Shown: positions 24,011 to 35,583 of the stretch, one piece after another | Position numbering within the stretch: the stretch's first letter is position 1 | Layout of the letters: each line of letters begins with the position of its first letter | Source of the DNA: Trileptium ribeirensis | Taxonomy: Eukaryota > Nematoda > Enoplea > Enoplida > Thoracostomopsidae | Direction of reading: 5' to 3' | Assembly (NCBI GenBank): GCA_030248225.1 | Contig: JASANE010028984.1 | Span: 20,943-84,942 of the forward strand | Length of the DNA: 64,000 nucleotides | The notes under the pieces: generated by a model | The model's database searches: none | What the model was told of the DNA's origin: nothing | The model's input: only the letters and a program-made list of their open reading frames with translations | Translations under genes and position numbers: made by a program

Positions 24011-25312
24011 AGTTTCCACAATTATGTGGGGAGTTGTACGACGCGCTAACCCTTTGTGCAATGGATACCAATGGCTATCTGCTCACTAGTTCGTCGCCGT
24101 AACACGGCATTTATTGTCGAGAGGTTGTTGCTCAGCGCGCTTTCGTCGGTAACTCGTATTTTCATTACCATAAGATCCTACGGCGCGCCCTTATTCCCCA
24201 TCTTTTGATGACCCGTCGACAATACGTGAGCAAATAGTTTACTTCGTGAGCAAATACTTAAATTCGTTTACTTATAAAAACATCAACAAAATTCTTATAG
24301 TATTTATTTTAACTCAGCCGAGTCTCGCGAATTACGATTATGATTCATTCTATTAGTAATACGACTCCTGTATTGTAACATTACGTGTCGGCAAAGATAG
24401 ATGATAGTCGGCGGCGTTTCTATTTGTTGTATTCCACACTGGAATCACAATAGCACCAAAGAGGATGATAGAGATTTGCAGTGAGTACTCCAAATCAAAC
24501 ACCAAACGGTTTGATGGTGAAACAAACATACGCTGTTTGTCGCGAGAATAAAACAACTGTCTGTCGATACAGAGGTTAAACGAAGCTGGTGGTTTCAGAG
24601 TCAAAAGTATATTTATTAAATGATACTAACTCAAAATGGAAGAATTGATAGTGATATGATCATCAGTCCTTTTATAGTCATCAGAACTTCAGGAGAACAC
24701 AGAACTTATGAAATTGTTTATGCGAGCATGATAGCTCTAGAGTGTTCGACCGACGTCATTTGTTTACGATGTTTTTGGAGATTTTTAGCGAACGTCTGGT
24801 TAGCTACATAACACTACTACAAATGCACAATCTAGCGTGATGGATGTAACAGGCACGCCCATAAATAAACATTGCCAGCAGCGAATCTTCGTGTCTAGGT
24901 CAATGCCATGAAATCAATTACTTGAAAGAAAACAGTGAGATCATAAGTTGAACAATGACAAACAGGTACCCGTAGATGGTCCCTTATACAACAAATCTCT
25001 CGGCAGTGAAAACTGAATTACAATTAGACTTAACGCAAGTGGCTGATTCAAAGTCAGCTACCGTAATCATGAAGGAAAACAAATTGAATTCGAATTAGCA
25101 TCAATTATCGAAAACAATACAAAATTTTAAAGCTGAATATTTAATAATAGTAATAATTCAATAATGCTTTATTACAATAACTATTATTATGATAATTTTA
25201 AAATCAATTAAGAGCTTTAAATTTACTAGATATGTCAGGTAGTGAAACAAAAATATAAATTGAAATGTAAGCAACTTTAAGACCATTTTTAATTTCTTAG
25301 CTTGAAATTACC
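24010..25312. other. intergenic, no gene seen
   Basis: No gene is recognised. The 83-codon minus frame at 24353-24604 has no family features. 25130-25220 is very rich in ATTATT/TAATAA words. Confidence 0.4.
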
Positions 25313-25495
25313 TGTCGAATATTGCAGCTTTATAACTGTCATGAGATCGGGGATAGCTCAGTCGGTAGAGCGCCTGCTCGTGGATCCGAGACCAGGAGGT
25401 CATGGGTTCGAAACCCACTTTATCGGACTTTTCAGCAGGCCATTTTTCAAATTTATGCATCATTGTACTCCTACCGCTAGGCCTAAACGAAAAAT
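25313..25495 (+). repeat. tRNA-like SINE family 1, intact unit
   Basis: The best-preserved unit. The leader TGTCGAATATTGCAGCTT leads into GGGGATAGCTCAGTCGGTAG (A box). The anticodon arm is extended, with CCTG pairing CAGG outside and CTCG pairing CGAG around TGGATC. The B box is GGGTTCGAAACCC. The body then reads CTTTTCAGCAGGCC and CATTGTACTCCTACCGC. The arm is several bases longer than the usual 17 and no clear anticodon can be assigned, so this is not called a tRNA gene. Confidence 0.65.
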
Positions 25496-25539
25496 ATATT
25501 GTTTAAACTATTTGTTATTTTGAGTTGGAAAAGTAAGGG

Positions 25540-27852
25540 TAGGGTTGGAGGGTTGTTTTTCTTATGACGGCTATCGGAATTAAACGGGGAAGGGATTCAT
25601 CACCGAAAGATGGTGTGGTTCCAGGTGTGGCCAGTAGATTGCCGGTGGGGATACTCGTTTGGCGAGCGTTTATTCCTTTATAATCAGTGCTCGTGCCCCA
25701 TATTTCGCGTTGCAGCGTGGCTACGTTCGAAGCAATCTTGGTTTAGACAATGGTGAACCAAACAAGTATATACCAAAGAGCGCTTATTACAAAACACGAT
25801 AAAATGTTAAGGCACAGTTAATGAGCGTTATATCCTTTAAGCTCTCTTCGAAGTACATTTCCTTTTGAACTGTTACTGTAAATTCACGCTTTAAGTATCC
25901 ACAATCACTTTTTACCCGGCTTAGATACTTTTCTATTTTGGCCACTAGCGCATCCATTAATTCGCCCTTAACTTCTATTAGCGTTAACGTTAGGTTATGT
26001 ACTATTCTATTACTCCTCTTGCAGGGAGTAACCGGAATTCCGGTTCCGGCAAAGGGCAAAAACCATACCGGAACCGGACAAATAAACGGACAAATTTTGT
26101 TTGAAATTTTCCACGTTTTTTGCTTTATCCTGTAATCCAAACATATGTAATATATATTATACAATGATCAAGCTCCAATACAACCACGCAAAAGAAAAGA
26201 TTAACTAACCAATTTGCTGTGTGAAACGTACGTAGGGCACATAATTTGAGCAGGAATTTCTCATAATAACCTGCAGGAGTTTGTTAAATCAAAGCCAGGT
26301 CGATGCTTGTAGCAGCTATTTTACACATCCAGAAGTCTGTGGGATACGTTTGAATTAAACCGGTCCAACTCGGTAACAGAGTATGGCTTACGCAGAAGTA
26401 CTTAGGGTATGCTTGGCTAGCATAAATTGCGTCAAGCACCCGCCAGTGCGCTTGTGAACTTGATAAATCAGTCCAAATTGAAGTAAACTAACGTTATCTG
26501 CAACGCAGCTAAAAACTGCTTTCTTGGCAATGAACTGTATTTATTGAAATTGTGCGAGCAGCATCACAGTGTGTCTCATTTATAGCATTCTGATTAGAAA
26601 GCTTTCATCATTATGATCTAACTGAAGGGCACTGTTTGTCCAACGCTAGCCTAAACAGTGTCTCTGACCACTGAGCAGAAAATTACCTTCTATCTATTAT
26701 TTTCTCTTAGAATCATATAAACCAATAATTTTAAGTTTCCTACAGAAGAACATGCAACAAACGTATGTGTAGTAAAGGGAGGCGACTGGAGACAGAGCGA
26801 AAGTGTGTATTCTACGCTCCAAGCTTTGTAAGCACATTCGATTTGACGCAGTATACGCAATGGTATATAGTGGAAGACATTTTTTGCTCTGAATGTCCAA
26901 AAATCGACATATTTGATCGATAAATAAACATTATTAGCTTACTCAGTCTCTTTGAAGTTTCAGAAAGGCAATAATACCGTCGCAATACATTAAGTTTAAT
27001 GTAAAAGTTATTTTTAATGCATTTTAAATCCACTATACCTTCATTTCTTCCATCATCTGTTTTACTATAATATAAATTTCGAAGACCAGGTTCCGGTTCC
27101 GGTTGCTGCTTCCGGTTCCGGTTATTCCCTCTCCTCTAGTGAGGTTAATACAATCGCCCCCGTCTGGCTGACGATGCGCGAGTAATTGAGTGGCTCAGCC
27201 TAGATCCTTATATTTACGCTAATACGGTCCTTATTTGATACAATTGTTCCCACATGGCTGACAACTGTGTTAAAGTTTGAGTGACGACCAATGGATTTTC
27301 GACTCCTATTCAGTTGGAATTCTCTCAATCCCTAGACCCCCGACTGGTTGATAATAAGGTAGGAGTCTCAAGTTGGTTCGTTGATTCCACATCTTTTACT
27401 CGCCCGGTCAAGAATAACGCTACTCGCTGAGCCGCCCCGACTGGCTGCCGCATCCAACAAGTCGCGCTACTAACGTCAGATCAGTTCTGCTCACCCTGGT
27501 AATTTTAATACTGTTAACTAATATTGTGCCACTTCTATTAGAATTATACGCCACGCCGCAACTTTCGAGATCACAAAAGCCAGACTAACTAAACTAATAT
27601 GAAAACGTTAAACTAGGGCTTAGCTAATAAGATAAACAATTGACAATTATGCAAATTAGTAAAACAAAATCAACAAAATCCAAATCATTGAGAAAACTAA
27701 TATTTAGGAACCAATATATGTAGGAAATTATGTAAAAACCCATTTTTAAAATTTGAAGGGATTTGGACCCAAGGATCCACCAGTAGCCTACCGGACCGAC
27801 AACAAATTGATGTTATATTTTTTATTGGGGTAGGGGTTGGATGGAAATTTCT
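25540..27852 (-). repeat. LTR-like repeat Y, copy 1, interrupted by hAT X-b
   Basis: Two pieces of one repeat, 25540-26013 and 27140-27852, lie on either side of hAT X-b. Landmarks in plus sense are a GGGTAGGGTTGGA leader, CGGCTATCGGAATTAAA, GATTCATCACCGAAAGAT, GTGGCCAGTAG, TTGCCGGTGGGG, then several CTGGCTGACGA-like words. The same landmarks occur in copy 2 (from 30883) and, inverted, in copy 3 (to 35345). Copy 3 lies just upstream of a gag-like frame. The repeat is therefore probably the LTR plus leader of a Ty3/Gypsy family, here on the minus strand. Confidence 0.55.
26022..27131 (+). mobile_element. hAT-like element X, copy b
   Basis: It starts CAGGGAGTAACCGG and ends TTATTCCCTC, the last base changed from G. 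The flanks are TCCTCTTG (26014-26021) and TCCTCTAG (27132-27139), an 8 bp target duplication with one change. The related repeat Y copy 2 has the unoccupied site CCTCTTGTGAGG near 31310-31321. Removal of one duplication and X-b restores that arrangement. This copy sits in Y copy 1. Confidence 0.85.
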
Positions 27853-27860
27853 ACTCACGG

Positions 27861-28994
27861 CAGAGAGTAACCGGAATTCCGGTTCCGGCGAAAATCGTGT
27901 TCCGGTTGCGGTTCCGGCAAAGTGCAAAAACCATACCGGAACCGGAATTCCGGTTTAAAAATTTTGTTTGAAATTTTCCACGTTTTTTGCTTCATCTTGT
28001 AATCCAAACATATGTAATATATATTATGCAATGATCAAGCTACAATACAACCAAGCAAAAGAAAAGATTAACTAAGCAACTTGCCGTGTGAAACGTAAGT
28101 AGGACACATAATTTCAGTAGAAATTTTTCATAATAACCTGCAACAGTTTGTTAACAAATCAAAACCAAGTCGATGCTTGTAGCAACTATTTTACACATTC
28201 AGAAGTCTCCGGATTACGTTCGAATTAAACCAACTGGGTAATAGAGTATGGCTTACATAGAAGTGCTTAGCGTATGCTTGGCTAATATAAATTGCGCCAA
28301 GCGCAAGCCAGTGCGCTTGTAAACTTTGTAAATCAGGCGAAATTAAAGTGAAGTAACGTTATCTACAACGCAGCCAAAAACTGCTTTCTTGGCAATGAAC
28401 TGGATTTATTGAAACTGTGCGAGCAGTATAACAGTGTCTCATTTATAGCATTCTGATTAGAAAGTTATCATCATTATGATCTAACTGACGGGCACTGTTT
28501 GTCCAACGCTAGCCTAAACAGTGTCTCTGACCACTGAGCAGAAAATTACCTTCTATCTATTATTTTCTCTTAGAATCATATAAACCAATAATTTTAAGTT
28601 TCCTACAGAAGAACATGCAACAAACGTATGTGTAGTAAAGGGAGGCGACTGGAGACAGAGCGAAAGTGTGTATTCTACGCTCCAAGCTTTGTAAGCACAT
28701 TCGATTTGACGCAGTATACGCAATGGTATATAGTGGAAGACATTTTTTGCTCTGAATGTCCAAAAATCGACATATTTGATCGATAAATAAACATTATTAG
28801 CTTACTCAGTCTCTTTGAAGTTTCAGAAAGGCAATAATACCGTCGCAATACATTAAGTTTAATGTAAAAGTTATTTTTAATGCATTTTAAATCCACTATA
28901 CCTTCATTTCTTCCATCATCTGTTTTACTATAATATAAATTTCGAAGACCAGGTTCCGGTTCCGGTTGCTGCTTCCGGTTCCGGTTATTCCCTC
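27861..28994 (+). mobile_element. hAT-like element X, copy c (chimera of b and d)
   Basis: The left flank is ACTCACGG (27853-27860), the target duplication of copy d. The right flank is TCCTCTAG (28995-29002), that of copy b. The left part matches copy d and the right part matches copy b. The copy therefore did not insert by transposition; it formed by recombination between copies b and d. Confidence 0.85.
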
Positions 28995-29002
28995 TCCTCT
29001 AG

Positions 29003-29715
29003 TGAGGTTAATACAATCGCCCCCGTCTGGCTGACGATGCGCGAGTAATTGAGTGGCTCAGCCTAGATCCTTATATTTACGCTAATACGGTCCTTATTTG
29101 ATACAATTGTTCCCACATGGCTGACAACTGTGTTAAAGTTTGAGTGACGACCAATGGATTTTCGACTCCTATTCAGTTGGAATTCTCTCAATCCCTAGAC
29201 CCCCGACTGGTTGATAATAAGGTAGGAGTCTCAAGTTGGTTCGTTGATTCCACATCTTTTACTCGCCCGGTCAAGAATAACGCTACTCGCTGAGCCGCCC
29301 CGACTGGCTGCCGCATCCAACAAGTCGCGCTACTAACGTCAGATCAGTTCTGCTCACCCTGGTAATTTTAATACTGTTAACTAATATTGTGCCACTTCTA
29401 TTAGAATTATACGCCACGCCGCAACTTTCGAGATCACAAAAGCCAGACTAACTAAACTAATATGAAAACGTTAAACTAGGGCTTAGCTAATAAGATAAAC
29501 AATTGACAATTATGCAAATTAGTAAAACAAAATCAACAAAATCCAAATCATTGAGAAAACTAATATTTAGGAACCAATATATGTAGGAAATTATGTAAAA
29601 ACCCATTTTTAAAATTTGAAGGGATTTGGACCCAAGGATCCACCAGTAGCCTACCGGACCGACAACAAATTGATGTTATATTTTTTATTGGGGTAGGGGT
29701 TGGATGGAAATTTCT
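29003..29715 (-). repeat. duplicated segment of repeat Y copy 1
   Basis: The exact counterpart of 27140-27852, shifted by 1,863 bp and carried along in the tandem duplication. Confidence 0.8.
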
Positions 29716-29723
29716 ACTCACGG

Positions 29724-30874
29724 CAGAGAGTAACCGGAATTCCGGTTCCGGCGAAAATCGTGTTCCGGTTGCGGTTCCGGCAAAGTGCAAAAACCATACC
29801 GGAACCGGAATTCCGGTTTAAAAATTTTGTTTGAAATTTTCCACGTTTTTTGCTTCATCTTGTAATCCAAACATATGTAATATATATTATGCAATGATCA
29901 AGCTACAATACAACCAAGCAAAAGAAAAGATTAACTAAGCAACTTGCCGTGTGAAACGTAAGTAGGACACATAATTTCAGTAGAAATTTTTCATAATAAC
30001 CTGCAACAGTTTGTTAACAAATCAAAACCAAGTCGATGCTTGTAGCAACTATTTTACACATTCGGAAGTCTCCGGATTACGTTCGAATTAAACCAACTGG
30101 GTAATAGAGTATGGCTTACATAGAAGTGCTTAGCGTATGCTTGGCTAATATAAATTGCGCCAAGCGCAAGCCAGTGCGCTTGTAAACTTTGTAAATCAGG
30201 CGAAATTAAAGTGAAGTAACGTTATCTACAACGCAGCCAAAAACTGCTTTCTTGGCAATGAACTGGATTTATTGAAACTGTGCGAGCAGTATAACAGTGT
30301 CTCATTTATAGCATTCTGATTAGAAAGTTATCATCATTATGATCTAACTGACGGGCACTGTTTGTCCAACGCTAGCCTAAACAGCGTCTCTTACCACTGA
30401 TCAGACATTTACCTTCTATCTATTATTTTCTCTTAAAATCATAGAAATCAATAATTTTAAGTTTCCTACAGAAGAACATACAACAAACGTATGTGTAGTA
30501 AAGAGAGGCGACTGGAGACAGAGCGAAAGTGTGTATTCTACGCTCCAAGCTTTGTAAGCACATTCGATTTGACGCAGTATACGCAATGGTGTATAGTGGA
30601 AGACATTTTTTGCTCTGAATTTCCAAAATCGACATATTTGATCGATAAATAAACATTATAAGCTTAATCAGTCTCTTTAAAGTTTCAGAAAGGCAATAAT
30701 ACTATCGCAATACATTAAGTTTAATGTAAAAGTTATTTTTAATGCATTTTAAATCCACTATACCTTCATTTCTTCCATCATCTGTTTTACTATATATAAA
30801 TTTCGAAGACCAGGTTCCGGATCCGGTTTAACTGGACGGTTCCGGTTGCTGGTTCCGGTTCCGGTTATTCCCTG
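29724..30874 (+). mobile_element. hAT-like element X, copy d
   Basis: It starts CAGAGAGTAACCGG and ends GGTTATTCCCTG, with perfect 8 bp flanks ACTCACGG at 29716-29723 and 30875-30882. Subterminal GGTTCCGG words are present at both ends and no transposase is encoded. It inserted at the junction where Y copy 1 runs into Y copy 2. Confidence 0.87.
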
Positions 30875-30882
30875 ACTCACGG

Positions 30883-31850
30883 CTATCGGATGTTAAATTG
30901 GGACGGGATTCGTCACCTGAAATGTGCGGTTCGAGGTATGGCCAGTAGTATGCCGGTGGGGAGTTCTATGGCTCGCGTTGTTTTAGCGTTGCTTGTTCTT
31001 CGCAATTTTGCGAAGCGCCTGAGCTATTCACGAGACTATCTCTACTCACTCCCGAATAAGCCAATTTTCCACATAAGCCGGCAGTGAAAATGTTTATTAC
31101 AAAGCTATTAACCACAAATACATAGGTTCTGTTGATAATAAGGCACGTTCTTTTTGTACCGTAGCTTAGCTCACACCTGATGTTTTTCCTTCTGTTTTAG
31201 CTCTGATCTTTGGTTCCGTTTAAGCCATTTAATAATTCGATTCTTTTGGCTCTAAATTATCTACTTTCTATTAGTTAAGGTTTAGGTATCGCTAATTCTA
31301 TTAAGCCTCTTGTGAGGTTTACACCATTCGCCCCCAGACGGCTGACGACGGTGCGAGTATCTAATTACCTCAACTTAAGATCTTAGAATTAGGCTATGTA
31401 CCGACCTTATTTAATCCGCAGCCCACGTACGACTGACCGGCTGCTGGGTTATTTAATTACCTGGCCTAAGTTCCTTAGAATTATCGCTATTACGGCCGTT
31501 ATATTTCTGTACCTGTCCCCGGACAGCTGCAGAGCCTAAACAAGTGATGCTGCTACCAAATGAACCTCCTACTCTGCTCTCCCATGTATGTTTCTCGCTC
31601 GACTCTAGGGCCGAAGTTGTGAAATATTACTAACTAATTAATAGCTAATGCGCTATCAACAGTACTAATATTTATTATGCCCTAAAGTTTTTAATTGGGA
31701 AGATTAATAAAAACGTTAAGACTATATACTTTAGACTGAACCAGTGCAGCACTGAGCCAAGACACTTTAGCCGAAAAGCCGAACTAAAATTCACCAGAAA
31801 CGTGTTTCAATATTCCCAACACTGGCGTAATTCTTTACTCAAACGATTTC
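30883..31850 (-). repeat. LTR-like repeat Y, copy 2
   Basis: It begins in plus sense with CTATCGGATGTTAAATT and has GGATTCGTCACC, GGCCAGTAGTATGCCGG, CCTCTTGTGAGGTTTACACC and repeated GGCTGACGACGG/CTGACCGGCTG words. It matches Y copy 1 in the same order but is not broken by hAT at the CCTCTTG site. The right edge is approximate. Confidence 0.55.
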
Positions 31851-33233
31851 GCTTACAACCAGAAATAAGTTATAAAATTTAGTAAAGCCGTGAAGCATTC
31901 TCCAAATCGAATAAAAGTCCAGATGCCTTCGCCCATAAACACTAAACAGGAAGCTATCGTAATAATCGAAAAGCTACTACGAAGAAATTAGCTAGGTAAT
32001 TTTATATACGTAATAAACACAACTGCAACCAATTTAAAATAGCGTAGTTCTTTTACGCGACGATAATAAAACGAATTCAAAAGTAAATGATCCTAGCCGT
32101 AAAATCTTTACGTAACATACTGCTCCCATGTCAAGTTTAGGAGCCGGACGTTAGAATGTTAGAAAAAACACCTTAGAGCGGGGGGTACGGCGGCGGTAGC
32201 CCCTTCCCCCTTACTTAGGCCTAGGCTTAATACATAGTTGTATGTGATTTTAGATTAGGCTAAGACTAAGGCTTAGGCTTAGTATACCGAAAAGATCATG
32301 GCATGCATTATACTTCCGCCCTAAAAAGTTGACTACTGTCACAGACTTATGAGAAATGACAGCTATTCCAGGCTAGTCATCCAGTTTGGCAGTTTGAGAC
32401 AATACTGAATTTGCCACGTTTAAAGGCGGAAAGCGAACTTTAAAAATCCAATCTTTTCATGGTTCGATTGGGCTTCCTTCTTGGCCTTCGCTAGGATTTC
32501 CGCGATGGCGGCGGATGCATTCCAAGTCAAAATTCTTGTTTAGCAAGAGGGGTCCAAAGCTTTGTAATTCCGAGCTGCGCCACATACATCACTGCCACCT
32601 TCAAAAAGGCTCCTTTTATGAAACTGCGTTTGTGATGGACAGCATCATTTTGTGTTGACTGGTCAGCAGGCTGTGCAACTTCGATTTCTGTGATGTCAGG
32701 CGTTGGTGTATATTTGATGACCTGGATTGCCAGATTGAGGAAATATGCCACATTTCACTGTCACATGCTATGACGGTATTGGCAGAATGTAGGAAGCACA
32801 TGGACAAAAACAGACAATCGCCACAGCAAAGGTACCAACAGCATGAACAATCAGCTAGAAGTTTTTATTTATAGACCCACTAAAGTTAGCCGATGTCACA
32901 CGAAACCCCTTTGTACTCAAAGCGAACCCATGGCAAATAGGGTCAATATTCGAAGCAATCTGACCCATCTTGCTATCCATACTGGCAGCAAAAGGTTGAA
33001 TGCGCAGGGTATAACAATGTTCAGATGGTCGACGAACATGTTTGTAGCTGCGTTTTAAGTACTTCAATTTTGCGTGATACAATCATTTGATCAGTATAAT
33101 TTACTGCAGCGGTAGTTGATTCATGGTCTTGTTAAATTTGTTCTATATTAATTTTATTTTAAATGATTTAAAGAAACGGTTCAAATCTTTATATGTATTT
33201 TGGTGATAAACAATATACCTAGCTAGGGCGGAT
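31851..33233. other. intergenic between repeats
   Basis: Apart from repeat Z at 32100-32345 no known element is recognised. Minus-strand open frames at 32527-33082 show some continuity of composition but no motif I can name. Confidence 0.35.
32100..32345 (+). repeat. dispersed repeat Z, copy 2
   Basis: It matches 1130-1350 in the same order: GGAGCCGGACGTTAGAA, TTAGAGCGGGGGG, several TTAGGCTTAG words and CCGCCCTAAA near the end. Confidence 0.6.
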
Positions 33234-33275
33234 TCTCCGTAACAAAATTGATAGAGAAATAAGGCAACGTAAGTG
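33234..33275 (+). repeat. putative 5' LTR edge, direct repeat of 44936-44975
   Basis: The word order TCCGTAACAAAATTGATAG, AAATAAGGCAA is shared with 44936-44975. Both are preceded by a GGGCGG or GTGGCGG purine-rich patch that could be a polypurine tract. Confidence 0.45.
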
Positions 33276-33989
33276 TGTGGGGTGCTATAGGCTAGAGTAG
33301 TCCAAAACCCTTAAAATTCAGGATTTTTCACATTTTTGTTTATTTAACGGCCCCTAAAACTTACTTGGAGATTTTATTTCTTAAAACTTTAACTTCCTAA
33401 CTTAGCCTAACTTGCATATATATTTGCTACTATTTGGTTGTTTTAGCTATCTAATGTTGAGTTTTGTTTTTGCGTAGTAGTCAGTTGTATGTTTTGGAGC
33501 TGAGCTGGAGTGGTATACGATTTTAACAGTTTGGCAGAGGAAACGGGACCAAGTTATTGCTTCTTGATTATACATCGACAATAGTTTAACTTTTTTGGTT
33601 TGAGATTACCTACCTAGCTAGCGTGATTGCGTCAGTTTTCATTACAGAGTTCGATTTTATCGTGGATTTTGGTTTTTAGCTTAAAAATATTTCTAGTAAT
33701 ATTCCGACTAAAGCTGAAGGACGCCAAAAAATTGCGGATCATTACTTGGTATAGCTATCCTAGTGGGAAGGTGCCTATACTCGGTTCTTAGCCCAGTGGA
33801 TTAGCAAGTTATATTTCAGAGACGCCTATACTTGGGTCTGTCATGGCACTGTATGTGGCCTATTGTTTAATTACATCTGGACGCTTGGAAGGCGTGGCAA
33901 TTGGGACAAATTTTTGAGAGATAGCGTAGTGAAGCGAACAATCAGCTAAATCCATAGGAAGTAGCGAAGTACCAAAGGTTTTACTGGGT

Positions 33990-35345
33990 TAATAGTGTTC
34001 GGTAATTGGAAGCGCTGCAGTAATAAGTATATTAAGCTGCTATTATTTTATTTAATAATATTATTTTCCCTTATAAAGTATAAGAAGTGGCCATAATTAT
34101 AATAGGGGCGGTAGTTTGCAGCATTGTACTAGGTTTAGTAATACTTTAAAAATTTCGGCACTCTTTGCGTTGAGTGAGTGGTAACCAGGGCGAGAGTGCA
34201 GGTGGGACTCGAAAATATTAGTACTGTGACTGCGTCGTCTGGCATCCGTCCGGGGTTGTCGGCGTGGCAGCATTATTCTTGAGAAGACCGGGTGAGTAAG
34301 TGGATTGGTTCGGACGACCAAAAACTTGAGCACCTTACCTAAATACCAGTATCGTCATCCGTCCGGCGGCATACGCTGAGCAAACTTCAAACTGCATACA
34401 AGTCTACCGCTTCTGTACAGTTTTAATAACGTGGTCTGGCTTCCGTCCAGGGTCGGCCTGTTTAATATAACTGGCATTATTAGCTTAATTCTAAGGCTTA
34501 TGTTGAGGTAATTACATAATCGCATGGTGCATTTTCCGTCCGGGAGTGTGTTGTGTTAAAACCATAACGTTAGTAAAGTAACAGCTAAAATTAAACCCTA
34601 ACCACTATCGCTCAAGTTTAACCCTTAAACAACAGCTTTGATAATTTAGGGATAAGGACTAGATCGCATACTCGGTAGTTTTAACTTAACCTAAGACTAA
34701 AGTACCAGATAGGAATTATCGAGAGTACCGAAATCAGTGGACGAAGTGCACAACGGAAGTGGAACTTCAGACTGCAAACTGAGTGTCAGAGTGCGCAATA
34801 ATAGAGTCAGGCTGTGCAAGAAAACCGGTGGCGTACCAGCGCGAGCTGAAAGCAATTCAGTACTAAAGGAAAGTACTGTCATTTTGGTAACGAGCGCTTA
34901 AGTAACGGTATAGAAAAATTAGCGTGAAGTCTGCGGGAGCTAGAATAGGGTACGAAAGAACGATACCGAGGCTTTTTGAACTGAGCACCGAGGAGAATAC
35001 GTATTCGGATACGGCTATCAAAATCAGTGCCAAAAGCGATAGACAGTGTAGCAGTGCCTAATATTTTATCATTCGTAATAAACGTTTGATATCCGTGTCT
35101 GTTGACCGACTATTTAAAACTTGAGCACGTAGAACCGAGAAAGGGCCACGCCGCATCGCAAAATATAAGGCACGGGTATCACTCACGTAGAAGGAAGACG
35201 CGCGCCACACTAACGTTTCACCGGCATGCTACTGGCCACAGCTCAAACCTTATAATCTTTCGGTGACGACTCCGGTCCTCTTTTTAATTCTGATAGCCGA
35301 CATAAATATAAATCCCCATCAAACCCCTACCCCCAACAAAACCAA
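33990..35345 (+). repeat. LTR-like repeat Y, copy 3
   Basis: The reverse complement of this region follows Y copies 1 and 2 through all landmarks: CACCGGCATGCTACTGGCC, CGGTGACGACTCCGG, TTCTGATAGCCGAC and a CCCCTACCCCCAAC leader. Because it lies directly before gag in the plus direction, it is probably the right part of the 5' LTR plus the leader of this Gypsy element. Confidence 0.5.
35261..35278 (+). promoter_or_regulatory. candidate primer binding site
   Basis: CGGTGACGACTCCGG lies at the point where the conserved LTR-like part of Y passes into the leader, about 300 bp before the first gag ATG. This is where a tRNA primer site belongs. It lacks the exact TGG start of most primer sites, and copies 1 and 2 read GGTGATGAATCCC and GGTGACGAATCCC in the same place. 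Confidence 0.3.
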
Positions 35346-35420
35346 CAAAAATAACATGCTGATCACGATGTTGTGTAAAAGTGGGATAGTTGAAAAATAA
35401 TGTTGGTCAGTATTTTTCGG

Positions 35421-35476
35421 AAACCAAAAAAGCAACCCCTATTGACGAAAACCCAAAAAGCAACCCCTATTGACCC
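35421..35476 (+). repeat. two-copy 27 bp direct repeat in the Gypsy leader
   Basis: AAAGCAACCCCTATTGAC occurs twice in succession with a purine-rich lead-in. It lies in the untranslated leader before gag. Its role is unknown. Confidence 0.6.
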
Positions 35477-35583
35477 TCAATAAGGCAGAAGCCAAAATAA
35501 GGGTTATTTATATTGTATTAAGAATTAGTAGTCCACATAACCACTACGTTTTACGCAAGCCTGTCTAAATTCTAAATATTACT

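Larger units (their letters stand above)
26627..30352 (+). repeat. tandem duplication, unit 1,863 bp
   Basis: Positions 26627-28489 and 28490-30352 are nearly identical. By eye, one difference (28201 A against 30064 G) was found inside the unit. Sequence on either side of the two copies diverges: A/C at 26626/28489, and after about 30385. Each unit runs from the middle of one hAT X, through a copy of Y sequence, to the middle of the next X. This is the product expected from unequal crossover between two X copies. An assembly duplication must also be considered. Confidence 0.85.

Noticed and set aside
22950..25495. tRNA gene cluster
   Set aside because: A and B boxes are present, but the anticodon arm is too long, the acceptor ends do not pair fully and a conserved non-tRNA body follows, so these are tRNA-like repeats.
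26697..28896. Repeated minus-strand frames in hAT X copies as a transposase
   Set aside because: They are under 80 codons, are duplicated only because the DNA is duplicated, and show no hAT transposase motif.
32527..33082. Minus-strand frames as a pseudogene
   Set aside because: Some composition looks protein-like, but no motif could be named and adjacent frames contain stops. Not supported.
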